NCBI GenBank assembly: GCA_041687335.1
Contig: JAWLCE010000010.1
Span: 57,095 to 121,094 of the forward strand
DNA length: 64,000 nt
Source of the DNA: JAJFUE01 sp041687335
GTDB taxonomy: Bacteria; Sumerlaeota; Sumerlaeia; MVZB01
Reading direction: 5' to 3'
Part shown: positions 28,050 to 34,909 of the stretch, piece by piece
Position numbering within the stretch: position 1 is the first letter of the stretch
Layout of the letters: each line of letters begins with the position of its first letter
Made by a program: the position numbers and the translations under genes
Notes under the pieces: generated by a model
Told to the model about the DNA's origin: nothing
Databases searched by the model: none
Seen by the model: the letters and a program-made list of their open reading frames with translations, nothing else

Positions 28050-28060
28050 ATGGAGAACCC

Positions 28061-28090
28061 AATGTAAAATGTAAAACCGAAAACCGAGAA
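28061..28090. repeat. Left arm of inverted repeat around the four-helix-bundle gene
   Basis: AATGTAAAATGTAAAAC, then AACCGAGAA, is inverted at 28549-28578 with about 26 of 30 bases matching. The arm is built of short tandem units (AATGTAA twice, ACCGA three times). It ends 11 bases before the nuoG start. Confidence 0.85.
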
Positions 28091-28101
28091 CCGAGATGTT
28101 T

Positions 28102-28512
28102 TCATAATGCATCACCAGTCAATGGATGGCGTGACACATTGGCATTTTCTTTGGTGTCATGCGTTTTGGCCGTGATCACGCACTGCGCGATGATACGCGT
28201 TAATTCATCTGCTTCCTTGAGTATTTCTGCCATCCGGGTTGGGGGAAGCAGCGACGCTCGATCGACCAGTTTCAGCCAGTAGTGGCTTTCACGAATTTCC
28301 TTCAGCGCCAGGCCAAGCTTGTGGATGAAATCCTTCCGGCTTTCCGCTCCCCTCGCCTCCTCATAATTGGCGCCGGCTGACGTTCCGGCCCTTAGCAGTT
28401 GCCCACACACATGACGCCCCACCTGATTTTTAGGCAGCGCGCCAGCCAACTTAACCACACGCACCGAGAAATCCAACAAACGATCGGAGATATTGTCGCC
28501 TTTCAGTCCCAT
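28102..28512 (-). CDS. Four-helix-bundle protein (S23/IVP family), inserted in nuo operon
   Basis: A 136-residue protein with the family's core motif GRHVCGQLLRAGTSAGANYEEA, then GAESRKDFIHKLGLALKEIRES and HYWLKLVDRA, the hallmark of the '23S rRNA intervening sequence protein' family. Relatives lie in 23S rRNA insertions of Leptospira and others, and in diversity-generating retroelements (bAvd). They form pentameric barrels that bind nucleic acid; their cellular role is not known. Here the gene sits between nuoF and nuoG, same strand, inside inverted repeats, in DNA clearly more AT-rich than nuo. This points to acquisition as a small cassette. GAAGG lies a few bases before the ATG. Confidence 0.9.
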   Translation of the reverse strand: MGLKGDNISDRLLDFSVRVVKLAGALPKNQVGRHVCGQLLRAGTSAGANYEEARGAESRKDFIHKLGLALKEIRESHYWLKLVDRASLLPPTRMAEILKEADELTRIIAQCVITAKTHDTKENANVSRHPLTGDAL

Positions 28513-28548
28513 CGGCCTTCAACTGTTCGCCCAACCGGCGGTTTTTAA

Positions 28549-28578
28549 TTCTCGGTTGCATGTTTTACATTTTACATT
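28549..28578. repeat. Right arm of inverted repeat around the four-helix-bundle gene
   Basis: TTCTCGGTT, then GTTTTACATTTTACATT, is the inverted partner of 28061-28090. Its last base is the first base of the nuoF stop triplet (28578-28580), so the cassette abuts nuoF without a gap. Confidence 0.85.
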
Positions 28579-29888
28579 CATTTAAATTCCACATACCCCT
28601 TCTCAAACGGGCATTTCCCCTGTTCCACGTGCGCGTGGAATTCATCCCGGAATCTTGGGATCGTCTTGACCAGACTGCCGGTCGAGAATTCGCCCAGCGC
28701 GCAGATCGAGCGGCCGACGATGTTCTTGCAGATGTCCTCGAGCGTCTCGACATCGCCGGGCACGCCCAGGCCGGCCTCCAGCCGTTTCAAAATCTGGTGC
28801 ATCCAGCCGGTGCCCTCGCGGCAGGGGGTGCACTGGCCGCAGCTTTCGTCCCAGTAAAAGTGCATCAGGTTGAGCGCCGCCCACGTCATGCAGACCGTCT
28901 CGTCCATCACGATGATGCCGGTCGAGCCCAGATAGGTGCCGTATTGCCTGGGGCTGTCGAAATCCATGACCACGTCGAGCTCGTCCTCGAACAGCATCGG
29001 CACCGACGAGCCGCCGGGGAAGACGGCCTTGAACTTGTTGCCGTCGCGAATGCCACCGGCGTAGTTGTAGATCAGCTCGCGCATCGTGACGCCGAGGGGC
29101 AGCTCGTAGTTGCCCGGCCGCGCCACGCAGCCCGAGATCGAATAGACCGTCATGCCGGGCGACTTCTCGGTGCCGATCGACTTGTACCAATCGTTGCCGC
29201 GCCGCAGCACCTCGGCTGCGATCGCCAGCGTCTCGACGTTGTTGACCACCGTCGGGCACATGAACAGGCCTTGGATCGCCGGGAACGGCGGGCGCAGCCG
29301 CGGGTAGCCACGCTTGCCCTCGAGTGACTCGATCAGCGCCGTCTCCTCGCCGCAGATATAGGCTCCCGCACCGGTGTGCACGTAGCAGTCGCAGTTGAAC
29401 TCGCCGCCGAGAATCCCCTTGCCCAGCAGCCCGGCGGCGTAGGCCTCGTCGATCGCCCGCTGCACCTGGCGGATCGCCTCGTAGTATTCCTTGCGGATGT
29501 AGATGTAAATTGTTTCGGCGAGCGTCGTAAAGGCGGCGATGAGCGCGCCCTCGATCAGCAGGTGCGGGCGCTGCTCGAGCACCGGCCGGTTGCTGAACGT
29601 GCCCGGCTCGCTCTCGTCGGCATTGACGCAGACGTAGTGCGGCTTCTCGCGGTTGCGCGGAATGAAACCCCACTTCATGCCGGCCGGGAAGCCCGCCCCG
29701 CCGCGCCCGCGTATGTTGGCCTCCTTGACCTGTGCCAGCGTGCCGTCGGGCCCCAGCTCGAGCGCGTGCTTGAGCCCGTCATAACCGCCCTTGGCCTTGT
29801 AATCGGCCAGCGACTCAGCGCGCCCGGCATAAACCGTGCCGGTAATGCCCTCGGTGAGGATCGGCTGGTAAGGAACCACTGAACTCAT
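28578..29888 (-). CDS. nuoF: NADH-quinone oxidoreductase subunit F
   Basis: A 436-residue flavoprotein that binds NADH and FMN and holds a [4Fe-4S] cluster. RGRGGAGFPAGMKWGF is the FMN/NADH-binding motif, GAYICGEETALIESLEG the NADH loop and SCGQCTPCREGTGWM the cluster-binding block with its distant fourth Cys in 'DICKNIVGRSICALGEFS'. Its ATG overlaps the stop of the small exported protein gene by 4 bases (ATGA). Confidence 0.97.
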   Translation of the reverse strand: MSSVVPYQPILTEGITGTVYAGRAESLADYKAKGGYDGLKHALELGPDGTLAQVKEANIRGRGGAGFPAGMKWGFIPRNREKPHYVCVNADESEPGTFSNRPVLEQRPHLLIEGALIAAFTTLAETIYIYIRKEYYEAIRQVQRAIDEAYAAGLLGKGILGGEFNCDCYVHTGAGAYICGEETALIESLEGKRGYPRLRPPFPAIQGLFMCPTVVNNVETLAIAAEVLRRGNDWYKSIGTEKSPGMTVYSISGCVARPGNYELPLGVTMRELIYNYAGGIRDGNKFKAVFPGGSSVPMLFEDELDVVMDFDSPRQYGTYLGSTGIIVMDETVCMTWAALNLMHFYWDESCGQCTPCREGTGWMHQILKRLEAGLGVPGDVETLEDICKNIVGRSICALGEFSTGSLVKTIPRFRDEFHAHVEQGKCPFEKGYVEFK

Positions 29889-30298
29889 AGCTTACCTTCA
29901 CTCATTTTGGTTGCGGGAACATCCGATGGTTCCAGCGATTCTGCTGGCCACCACCATCCTCCAAGAGCCCACATCGGCACCCCCACGATGATCCCCGTAA
30001 AATCTCCCAAATAAGTAGGGGTCAGAACCCAAACTAAAAAATCCACACCGAACTCTTCTCGTTTAACAAATGGTCTCACCAGTAATGCGGCAGGAGTGCT
30101 GAACCAGAATCCAACTTCCGCTCCAGGCTGAAAAGCAGTACGGGATGGGTATTTTACCAGTGGGCTCCGATGGTCGTAAAAAACATCCCCATACATCCCC
30201 TCGTCGGCCGTGAACCCCATAGCTAATGAACATCCGCTTCCACATACCCCAGTGAGGAAAACGCATATAATGAGGATGCTGCTTAGGCTCCGTTTCAT
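29885..30298 (-). CDS. Small exported (probable lipoprotein) protein inserted between nuoE and nuoF
   Basis: A 137-residue protein of unknown function. MKRSLSSILIICVFLTGVCG then SGC gives a signal peptide with a possible lipobox at Cys27 (GSGC is not an ideal lipobox). The mature part has aromatic and hydrophobic segments, YGDVFYDHRSPLVKYPS and FLVWVLTPTYLGDFTGIIVG, then VPMWALGGWWWP. Both ends are stitched into nuo by ATGA overlaps: its ATG overlaps the nuoE stop, and its stop overlaps the nuoF ATG. The gene is clearly more AT-rich than nuo, so it was probably acquired. The short-lipoprotein pattern recalls YceK/DUF1375, but similarity is too weak to assign. Confidence 0.7.
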   Translation of the reverse strand: MKRSLSSILIICVFLTGVCGSGCSLAMGFTADEGMYGDVFYDHRSPLVKYPSRTAFQPGAEVGFWFSTPAALLVRPFVKREEFGVDFLVWVLTPTYLGDFTGIIVGVPMWALGGWWWPAESLEPSDVPATKMSEGKL

Positions 30299-30843
30299 GC
30301 CTGATCCTGCCGTCCCATGAAATACGGCTTGCGCTTGCCGGCGCGGCATTCCTCAAGGATCGCATCCACCTTCGCCCGCGTCAGCTTGGTCTCGATTTCC
30401 TGATTGACCAGCATGACCGGAGCTTCGCTGCACGCGCCCAGGCATTCACGGCGCTGGATCGTGAACAGCCCATCGCCGCTCGTCTCGTTCCAGCCGATGC
30501 CGAGCTTCTCCTTGAGATATGCATAAAGCCCATCGGCGGCGCAGAGCGCGCAGGGCAGCGTCCCGCAGATCCCCAGCACGTATTTGCCGACCGGCTGGCG
30601 GTTATACATCTGATAGAAGCTGACGACCTCGTGCACCTCAGCCGGAGTGCAGTCGCAGATCGCGGCGGCCTGCTCCATGAGTTCGGGGCTGATCCAGCCG
30701 TCCTCCTCCTGGATCAACCAGAGGATCGGCAGCAGCACCGCGCGCCGGCGCGGATACTTGGCCAGCAGCGTATCGATCTCCCCGCGCCGCCGCGTGTAGA
30801 GGTCGTTGTCGGTCAAGGGTGGTCGTGTCGTGATCTCAGGCAT
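30295..30843 (-). CDS. nuoE: NADH-quinone oxidoreductase subunit E
   Basis: A 182-residue thioredoxin-like [2Fe-2S] protein. The four ligands are in GICGTLPCALC and RECLGACSEAPVML, the NuoE pattern. It passes electrons alongside NuoF in the dehydrogenase module. The ATG at 30843 has no Shine-Dalgarno sequence: the six bases upstream lead straight into the inverted repeat arm at 30850-30879. Confidence 0.96.
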   Translation of the reverse strand: MPEITTRPPLTDNDLYTRRRGEIDTLLAKYPRRRAVLLPILWLIQEEDGWISPELMEQAAAICDCTPAEVHEVVSFYQMYNRQPVGKYVLGICGTLPCALCAADGLYAYLKEKLGIGWNETSGDGLFTIQRRECLGACSEAPVMLVNQEIETKLTRAKVDAILEECRAGKRKPYFMGRQDQA

Positions 30844-30849
30844 ATTTGA

Positions 30850-30879
30850 TTGAACCGCAAAGGCGCAAAGAGCGCAGAG
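30850..30879. repeat. Left arm of inverted repeat around the GxxExxY gene
   Basis: TTGAACCGCAAAGGCGCA, then AAGAGCGCAGAG, matches the reverse complement of 31311-31340 at about 27 of 30 bases. It is built from a ~9-base unit (GCGCAAAGA-like). It begins six bases before the nuoE start codon. Confidence 0.9.
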
Positions 30880-30897
30880 CCAGCCGCAAAGTTTCTT

Positions 30898-31299
30898 CTA
30901 TCCTCTTGTGTTGGCGATCCGCTCGATGCCGTCCTTGAGTAGCTCCACATTAAAATTGATCAGCAAACCAAGTTTCTTCCGGGTTGCCCTCAAATAGGAA
31001 ATCACCTGTGTCCTGTGGATGGGATGAAGTTGGTCCACCGCCTTCAACTCCAACACCAGTTGATCCTCAATCAGAAAATCCAACTTGCCTTGCCCAACCT
31101 CTCGATCCTTGTAGCGAACCGCGAACAAGTGTTGGCGGTTGAATTTTATCCCCCTCAGCGCCAACTCATGCGCCAAGGCCTCTTCATACGCTGATTCGAT
31201 GAAGCCCGGCCCCAGTTCCCGATGCACCTCGATCGCCGCACCGATTACCTTGTGTGACAGTACGTTGATCTCCATGCAAGGTTCTGAAATGGCTTCCAT
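30898..31299 (-). CDS. GxxExxY protein (PD-(D/E)XK-like family), inserted in nuo operon
   Basis: A 133-residue protein with the defining motif ELGPGFIESAYEEAL (G-x-x-E-x-x-Y) and the core GKLDFLIEDQLVLELKAVDQL, a PD-(D/E)XK-like pattern (Asp ... Glu-x-Lys), then HRTQVISYLRATRKKLGLLINF. The family (PF13366) is often annotated as uncharacterised; a nuclease fold is suggested but activity is not established. It sits between nuoD and nuoE in the same direction within 30-base inverted repeats. Its ribosome binding site GAGGAAA lies inside the right repeat, 7-8 bases before the ATG, so the repeat carries the expression signal of the cargo gene. Confidence 0.92.
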   Translation of the reverse strand: MEAISEPCMEINVLSHKVIGAAIEVHRELGPGFIESAYEEALAHELALRGIKFNRQHLFAVRYKDREVGQGKLDFLIEDQLVLELKAVDQLHPIHRTQVISYLRATRKKLGLLINFNVELLKDGIERIANTRG

Positions 31300-31310
31300 C
31301 TCTGCGTTTC

Positions 31311-31340
31311 CTCTGCGTCCTCTGCGCCTTTGCGGTTCAA
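31311..31340. repeat. Right arm of inverted repeat around the GxxExxY gene
   Basis: CTCTGCGTCCTCTGCGCC, then TTTGCGGTTCAA, is the inverted partner of 30850-30879. It lies 10 bases after the nuoD stop. The repeat pattern continues leftward to 31301 (TCTGCGTTTC), including the purine-rich ribosome site of the GxxExxY gene on the minus strand. Confidence 0.9.
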
Positions 31341-31350
31341 ATTCCCCTAG

Positions 31351-32619
31351 CTACCGATCGATCTCTCCCAGCACCAGGTCCAGGCTGCCGATCACCGCCA
31401 CGACGTCGGCCAGCAGACTGCCCTTGCTCATCGGCGTGATCGATTGCAGGTTGACCAGCGATGGGCTGCGGATCTTCAGCCGGTAGGGGTTATAGCCACC
31501 CATGCTGACGATGTAAAAGCCCAGTTCGCCCTTGCTTGCCTCGATCGGAGCGTAGGCCTCGCCCGGCGGCACATAGATGCCGTCGCTGGCGAGCAGGAAG
31601 TGATGGATCAGATCCTCCATCGACTGCTTGACGCGGTGGCGCGGCGGGTAGATCACCTTCGGATTGTCGATGTTGACCGGCCCGTCGGGGATGCGGTCGA
31701 GGCACTGGTGGAGGATCTTGACCGACTCCAGCATCTCCTGCATGCGGCACTCGAAGCGCGCATAGCAGTCACCCTCGGTGCGGGTCGGCACGTCGAAGTC
31801 AACCTGGTCGTAGCGCAGGTAGGGGTTGGCCTTGCGCAGGTCCAGGCCGACGCCGCTGGCACGCAGGCAGGGCCCCGTCAGGCAGAAGTCAATCGCCTGC
31901 TCGCGCGTCATGACGCCGATCCCGCGCGTGCGCATGATGAAGATGTCGTTCATCCGCAGCAGCGTGTCGTAGTCGCGCCACTTGGCCGGGAAGTCCTCGA
32001 TGAACTGGCGCACGCGTCCGAGCCAACCGGCCGGCGCGTCGCGCATCACCCCGCCCACGCGCATATAGCTGACGGTGAAGCGCGCGCCGCTGATCTCCTC
32101 GAAGAGGTCATAGAGCGTCTCGCGTTCGCGGAACGTGTAAAGGAAGACCGTCATCGCGCCCAGTTCCATCGCGTGGGTGCCGAGCCAGAGCAGATGGCTG
32201 GAAATTCGTGCCATCTCGCACAGGATCATCCGCAGCCACTGGCAGCGCTCGGTCACCTCGACCCCAAGCAGCTTCTCCACGCTCATCACGTAGGCCGTGT
32301 TGTTGGCCATCGGCGAGAGGTAATCGAGCCGGTCAGTGTAGGGGATGAACTTGTGGTAGGTCTTGGCCTCAGCCAGCTTTTCCTTGGCACTGTGCAGGTA
32401 ACCGATGACCGGCTTGATATCCACCACCGTCTCGCCCTCGAGCTCCAGCACCAGGCGCAGCACGCCATGGGTCGAGGGGTGCTGCGGCCCCATGTTGAGC
32501 GTCATGATTTCGGCGGTCGGATAGTCGCCCTCGACGCGGCGCCGGGAGGGCTTATCGCCGGGGAAATCCTGGGCCGAGCCGTGCAGGGCCTGGGTGGTCG
32601 TGCTTGTTGGATCTTTCAT
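31351..32619 (-). CDS. nuoD: NADH-quinone oxidoreductase subunit D
   Basis: A 422-residue subunit forming the quinone pocket with NuoB. Signatures: MTLNMGPQHPSTHGVLRLVL, GYLHSAKEKLAEAKTYHKF, DRLDYLSPMANNTAYVMSVE, RMGGVM-like YMRVGGVMRDAP, and PRGELGFYIVS-type KGELGFYIVSMGGYNPYR. It has a short N-terminal extension of ~35 residues. NuoC and NuoD are separate here, not fused as in E. coli. Confidence 0.97.
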   Translation of the reverse strand: MKDPTSTTTQALHGSAQDFPGDKPSRRRVEGDYPTAEIMTLNMGPQHPSTHGVLRLVLELEGETVVDIKPVIGYLHSAKEKLAEAKTYHKFIPYTDRLDYLSPMANNTAYVMSVEKLLGVEVTERCQWLRMILCEMARISSHLLWLGTHAMELGAMTVFLYTFRERETLYDLFEEISGARFTVSYMRVGGVMRDAPAGWLGRVRQFIEDFPAKWRDYDTLLRMNDIFIMRTRGIGVMTREQAIDFCLTGPCLRASGVGLDLRKANPYLRYDQVDFDVPTRTEGDCYARFECRMQEMLESVKILHQCLDRIPDGPVNIDNPKVIYPPRHRVKQSMEDLIHHFLLASDGIYVPPGEAYAPIEASKGELGFYIVSMGGYNPYRLKIRSPSLVNLQSITPMSKGSLLADVVAVIGSLDLVLGEIDR

Positions 32620-32638
32620 AAAGCTGCCGTTGTCTTCC

Positions 32639-32980
32639 TCAAGAAGCTTCCTTCAGCAAACTGTCGATGCGGATGCCGGTGCGCAGGATCTCGGCCGGGA
32701 GGATATGATCGTCGGTGAAGTCCTCGGGCCGAAAACCCCACGGCTCAATCCGGGTATCGATGCCCCAGGTCATTGCCCCCAATGCACCGCTGTCCTTGAA
32801 TCGAATCCCGCTAAAATCTGAGGAAACAATCGCCAAGTCGATATCGCTTTCCTCGCGCTGCCGCCCTGTTGCATATGAACCAAACAGGTATGCGGCATCG
32901 ATCGAAAACATCTCCCGCACCCTGGCAAGGTAACGATGGACCGAGGGTGGAATGGCTGTCAAATCTGGCTGAGAATCCAT
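32639..32980 (-). CDS. MNT-type nucleotidyltransferase (antitoxin partner of HEPN)
   Basis: A 113-residue minimal nucleotidyltransferase with the perfect signature GSYATGRQREESDIDLAI (GS-x10-DxD). In HEPN-MNT pairs the MNT protein neutralises the HEPN RNase, in studied cases by AMP- or poly-AMP-ylation. The start is ATG at 32980 (MDSQPDLTAI), overlapping the HEPN gene by 22 bases. The frame is open further upstream, but that part lies inside HEPN. The C-terminal part (RTGIRIDSLLKEAS) follows the usual minimal-MNT layout. It sits between HEPN and nuoD. Confidence 0.88.
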   Translation of the reverse strand: MDSQPDLTAIPPSVHRYLARVREMFSIDAAYLFGSYATGRQREESDIDLAIVSSDFSGIRFKDSGALGAMTWGIDTRIEPWGFRPEDFTDDHILPAEILRTGIRIDSLLKEAS

Positions 32981-33348
32981 TGCCTTGCCTCCCCTAGCGC
33001 TCGAAGGTATTTCTCGGTCCAAACCTTTGTCGCAAGCGACATCAACTCCGCCTGCTCCTCCGGATATCGGGCATGCAGGTTAAACTGCGAAGCCTCATAA
33101 AACAGCTGAGCCTGACTTGTTTCCAAGCTAAGCTCTGCCAGTTCCGCCAGCCTGAGCAAATTGTGAATTCTCGCCGGTTGCTGCTCTGTCCTCTTCACCA
33201 CCAACGCCTTTAGAGCCTTTTCCACCGAAAGATGCATGATGAACAAAGCCCAATGAAAGTCATGGCCGCTGGCAAACAGGCGCTCCGCCGATGACCAATC
33301 ATCGTCTGAACCTAGCCGCCAATAGTCGATCTGCTTCTGGACGTCCAT
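32959..33348 (-). CDS. HEPN domain protein (toxin partner of MNT)
   Basis: A 129-residue all-helical protein. WRLGSDDDWSSAERLFASG and FHWALFIMHLSVEKALKALV are the typical HEPN opening, followed by QQPARIHNLLRLAELAEL and ASQFNLHARYPEEQAEL. HEPN toxins are RNases with an Rx4-6H motif; I do not see a clean Rx4-6H here, so this may be a member in which catalysis is altered or lost. It is located 8 bases upstream of nuoC's stop side and overlaps the MNT gene. The pair occupies the nuoC-nuoD junction, with both genes in operon orientation. Confidence 0.85.
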   Translation of the reverse strand: MDVQKQIDYWRLGSDDDWSSAERLFASGHDFHWALFIMHLSVEKALKALVVKRTEQQPARIHNLLRLAELAELSLETSQAQLFYEASQFNLHARYPEEQAELMSLATKVWTEKYLRALGEARQWILSQI

Positions 33349-33356
33349 AACCCGCC

Positions 33357-33938
33357 TCAGATGCTCCCCTCGTGGACCCGGATGCGCGGCACCAGGTCGG
33401 GGGGCTCGCCGGCGTATTCGTCGGTGTCCTGCTTATAGTAAAAACTGGTCGTGCCGCCCAGCGGGAAGTCCTTGCGCAGCGGATGTCCCTCCCAGTCGTC
33501 GGGCATCAGGATGCGGCGCAGGTCGGGATGGCCATCAAAGCGGATGCCATACATGTCGTAGACTTCGCGTTCGAGGAAATCCGCACCCTTCCACAGGCCG
33601 GTGATCGTCCCAATGCGGCATTCGGCCTCAGCCTCGGGCACCGGTGCGCGCAGCCGGATGCGGTGGGCGTGCTCGAGTGAGTAAAGCTGGTAAACCACGT
33701 CGAAGCGAGGCTCGCGCCCGACCTCGAGGTAATCGATTGCGGTCACGTCGGCAAGCATGTTCAAGGCGGTGCGCCCGTCGTTGCGCAGCGCCTCGATGAT
33801 CGCCACGATCGCGCGCCGGTCCACCACCAGCGTCACCTCGTCGCGGAAGACGACGGCATCGAGCAGCGCGTCGGCCTGGACCCCGCGCGCGACATCGGCC
33901 GCGGCCTGAAGGATTTGTTCGGGAGCGAGCTTCGCCAT
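33357..33938 (-). CDS. nuoC: NADH-quinone oxidoreductase subunit C
   Basis: A 193-residue '30 kDa' subunit: AIDYLEVGREPRFDVVYQLYS, GADFLEREVYDMYGIRFDGHPDLRRILMP and GHPLRKDFPLGG are diagnostic. The ATG at 33938 is chosen because MAKLAPEQ starts the conserved fold and GGAGGAA lies 11 bases upstream. That ribosome site lies inside the remnant repeat at 33951-33973. Confidence 0.96.
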   Translation of the reverse strand: MAKLAPEQILQAAADVARGVQADALLDAVVFRDEVTLVVDRRAIVAIIEALRNDGRTALNMLADVTAIDYLEVGREPRFDVVYQLYSLEHAHRIRLRAPVPEAEAECRIGTITGLWKGADFLEREVYDMYGIRFDGHPDLRRILMPDDWEGHPLRKDFPLGGTTSFYYKQDTDEYAGEPPDLVPRIRVHEGSI

Positions 33939-33950
33939 GTTCTTCGCGCT

Positions 33951-33973
33951 TCCTCCGCGCCGTTGCGGTCCAA
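33951..33973. repeat. Diverged copy of the GxxExxY-type repeat between nuoB and nuoC
   Basis: Read on the minus strand, TTGGACCGCAACGGC then GCGGAGGA matches the outer end of the GxxExxY repeat (TTGAACCGCAAAGGC then GCAGAGGA) at 20 of 23 bases. It fills the nuoB-nuoC gap with no gene attached. All three differences are A to G or A to C, as expected for an old copy drifting toward the host's GC content. Confidence 0.65.
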
Positions 33974-33977
33974 CCAA

Positions 33978-34544
33978 TCAGACCAGCGCCTGCGGGCTCT
34001 TCTGGATCTTCTTCTGCAATTGCAGGATGCCGTAGATCAACGCCTCGGGCCGGGGCGGGCAACCCGGCACGTAGACATCCACCGGGACGATCTGGTCGAC
34101 CCCCTGCAGGATCGAGTAGACGTTGTGCATGCCGCCGCAGCTGGCACAGGCGCCCATGGCAATCACCCACTTGGGCTCGGCCATCTGGTCATAGATGCGC
34201 CGCACCACCGGCGCCATCTTCTTGGTCACCCAGCCCGAGACGATCATCAGGTCGGCCTGGCGCGGCGAGGGCCGGAAAACCTCCATGCCGAAGCGCGACA
34301 GGTCATAGCGGCTCGAGGCGGTGCCCATCATCTCGATGGCGCAGCAGGCCAGCCCCATCATCACCGGCCACATCGAATTCTTGCGGCACCAGGCGACCAC
34401 CTCGTCGAGCGACTTGACCAGCGCCGCGTCATGCTCGAGCGGGCGCAGCTTGTCCATCGCCGCCAGTGCCTCCAGGTTGTATCCCGGCGCCTGCTTGGGC
34501 TTGAACTCCAGCGGCCCGGGCCTCTGGTTGCGATTCAATTCCAT
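33978..34544 (-). CDS. nuoB: NADH-quinone oxidoreductase subunit B
   Basis: A 188-residue subunit holding cluster N2. SMWPVMMGLACCAIEMMGTASSRYD has the Cys-Cys pair, MGACASCGGMHNVY and VPGCPPRPEALIYGI hold the other two ligands. I take ATG at 34544 (MELNRNQRP), preceded by AAGGGGGC; an ATG at 34565 is also in frame. Overlaps the end of nuoA. Confidence 0.97.
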   Translation of the reverse strand: MELNRNQRPGPLEFKPKQAPGYNLEALAAMDKLRPLEHDAALVKSLDEVVAWCRKNSMWPVMMGLACCAIEMMGTASSRYDLSRFGMEVFRPSPRQADLMIVSGWVTKKMAPVVRRIYDQMAEPKWVIAMGACASCGGMHNVYSILQGVDQIVPVDVYVPGCPPRPEALIYGILQLQKKIQKSPQALV

Positions 34545-34909
34545 TTCAATGCCCCCTTGCGCCACTCATAAAGGAACCCCACCAGCAGGATGACCATGAA
34601 GAACAGCATCACCAGCAGGGCATAGAACTGGAACCAGTCAATCGGTGCGCGGAAGGCCAGCGCCCAGATCAGGATCAGCACCGTTTCCATGTCGAAGACC
34701 AGGAACAGCAGCGCGACCAGGTAGAACTTGACCGGCAGCCGGATGTTCGCCTCATGAAAAGGCTCCATGCCGCTCTCATAAGCCAGATACTTGGCCCGGT
34801 TGGGGCGGCGAGGACCTATCAAACCCGACAGCGACACCGTCACTCCGGCAAACAGCGCGGCCAGCAGAACGATCATCAGGATCGGTATCCATGGGAGCAG
34901 GTGAGGCAT
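34535..34909 (-). CDS. nuoA: NADH-quinone oxidoreductase subunit A
   Basis: A 124-residue protein with three helices. KYLAYESGMEPFHEANIRLPVKFYLVALLFLVFDMETV is spread over the central part, with the conserved acidic DMETV in helix 2. First gene of the operon; the ATG at 34909 starts MPHLLPWIPIL. Confidence 0.97.
   Translation of the reverse strand: MPHLLPWIPILMIVLLAALFAGVTVSLSGLIGPRRPNRAKYLAYESGMEPFHEANIRLPVKFYLVALLFLVFDMETVLILIWALAFRAPIDWFQFYALLVMLFFMVILLVGFLYEWRKGALKWN

Noticed and set aside
28050..28115. N-terminal extension of nuoG
   Set aside because: The extra codons are the inserted repeat and the tail of the cassette; NuoG homology starts at MTVKL.
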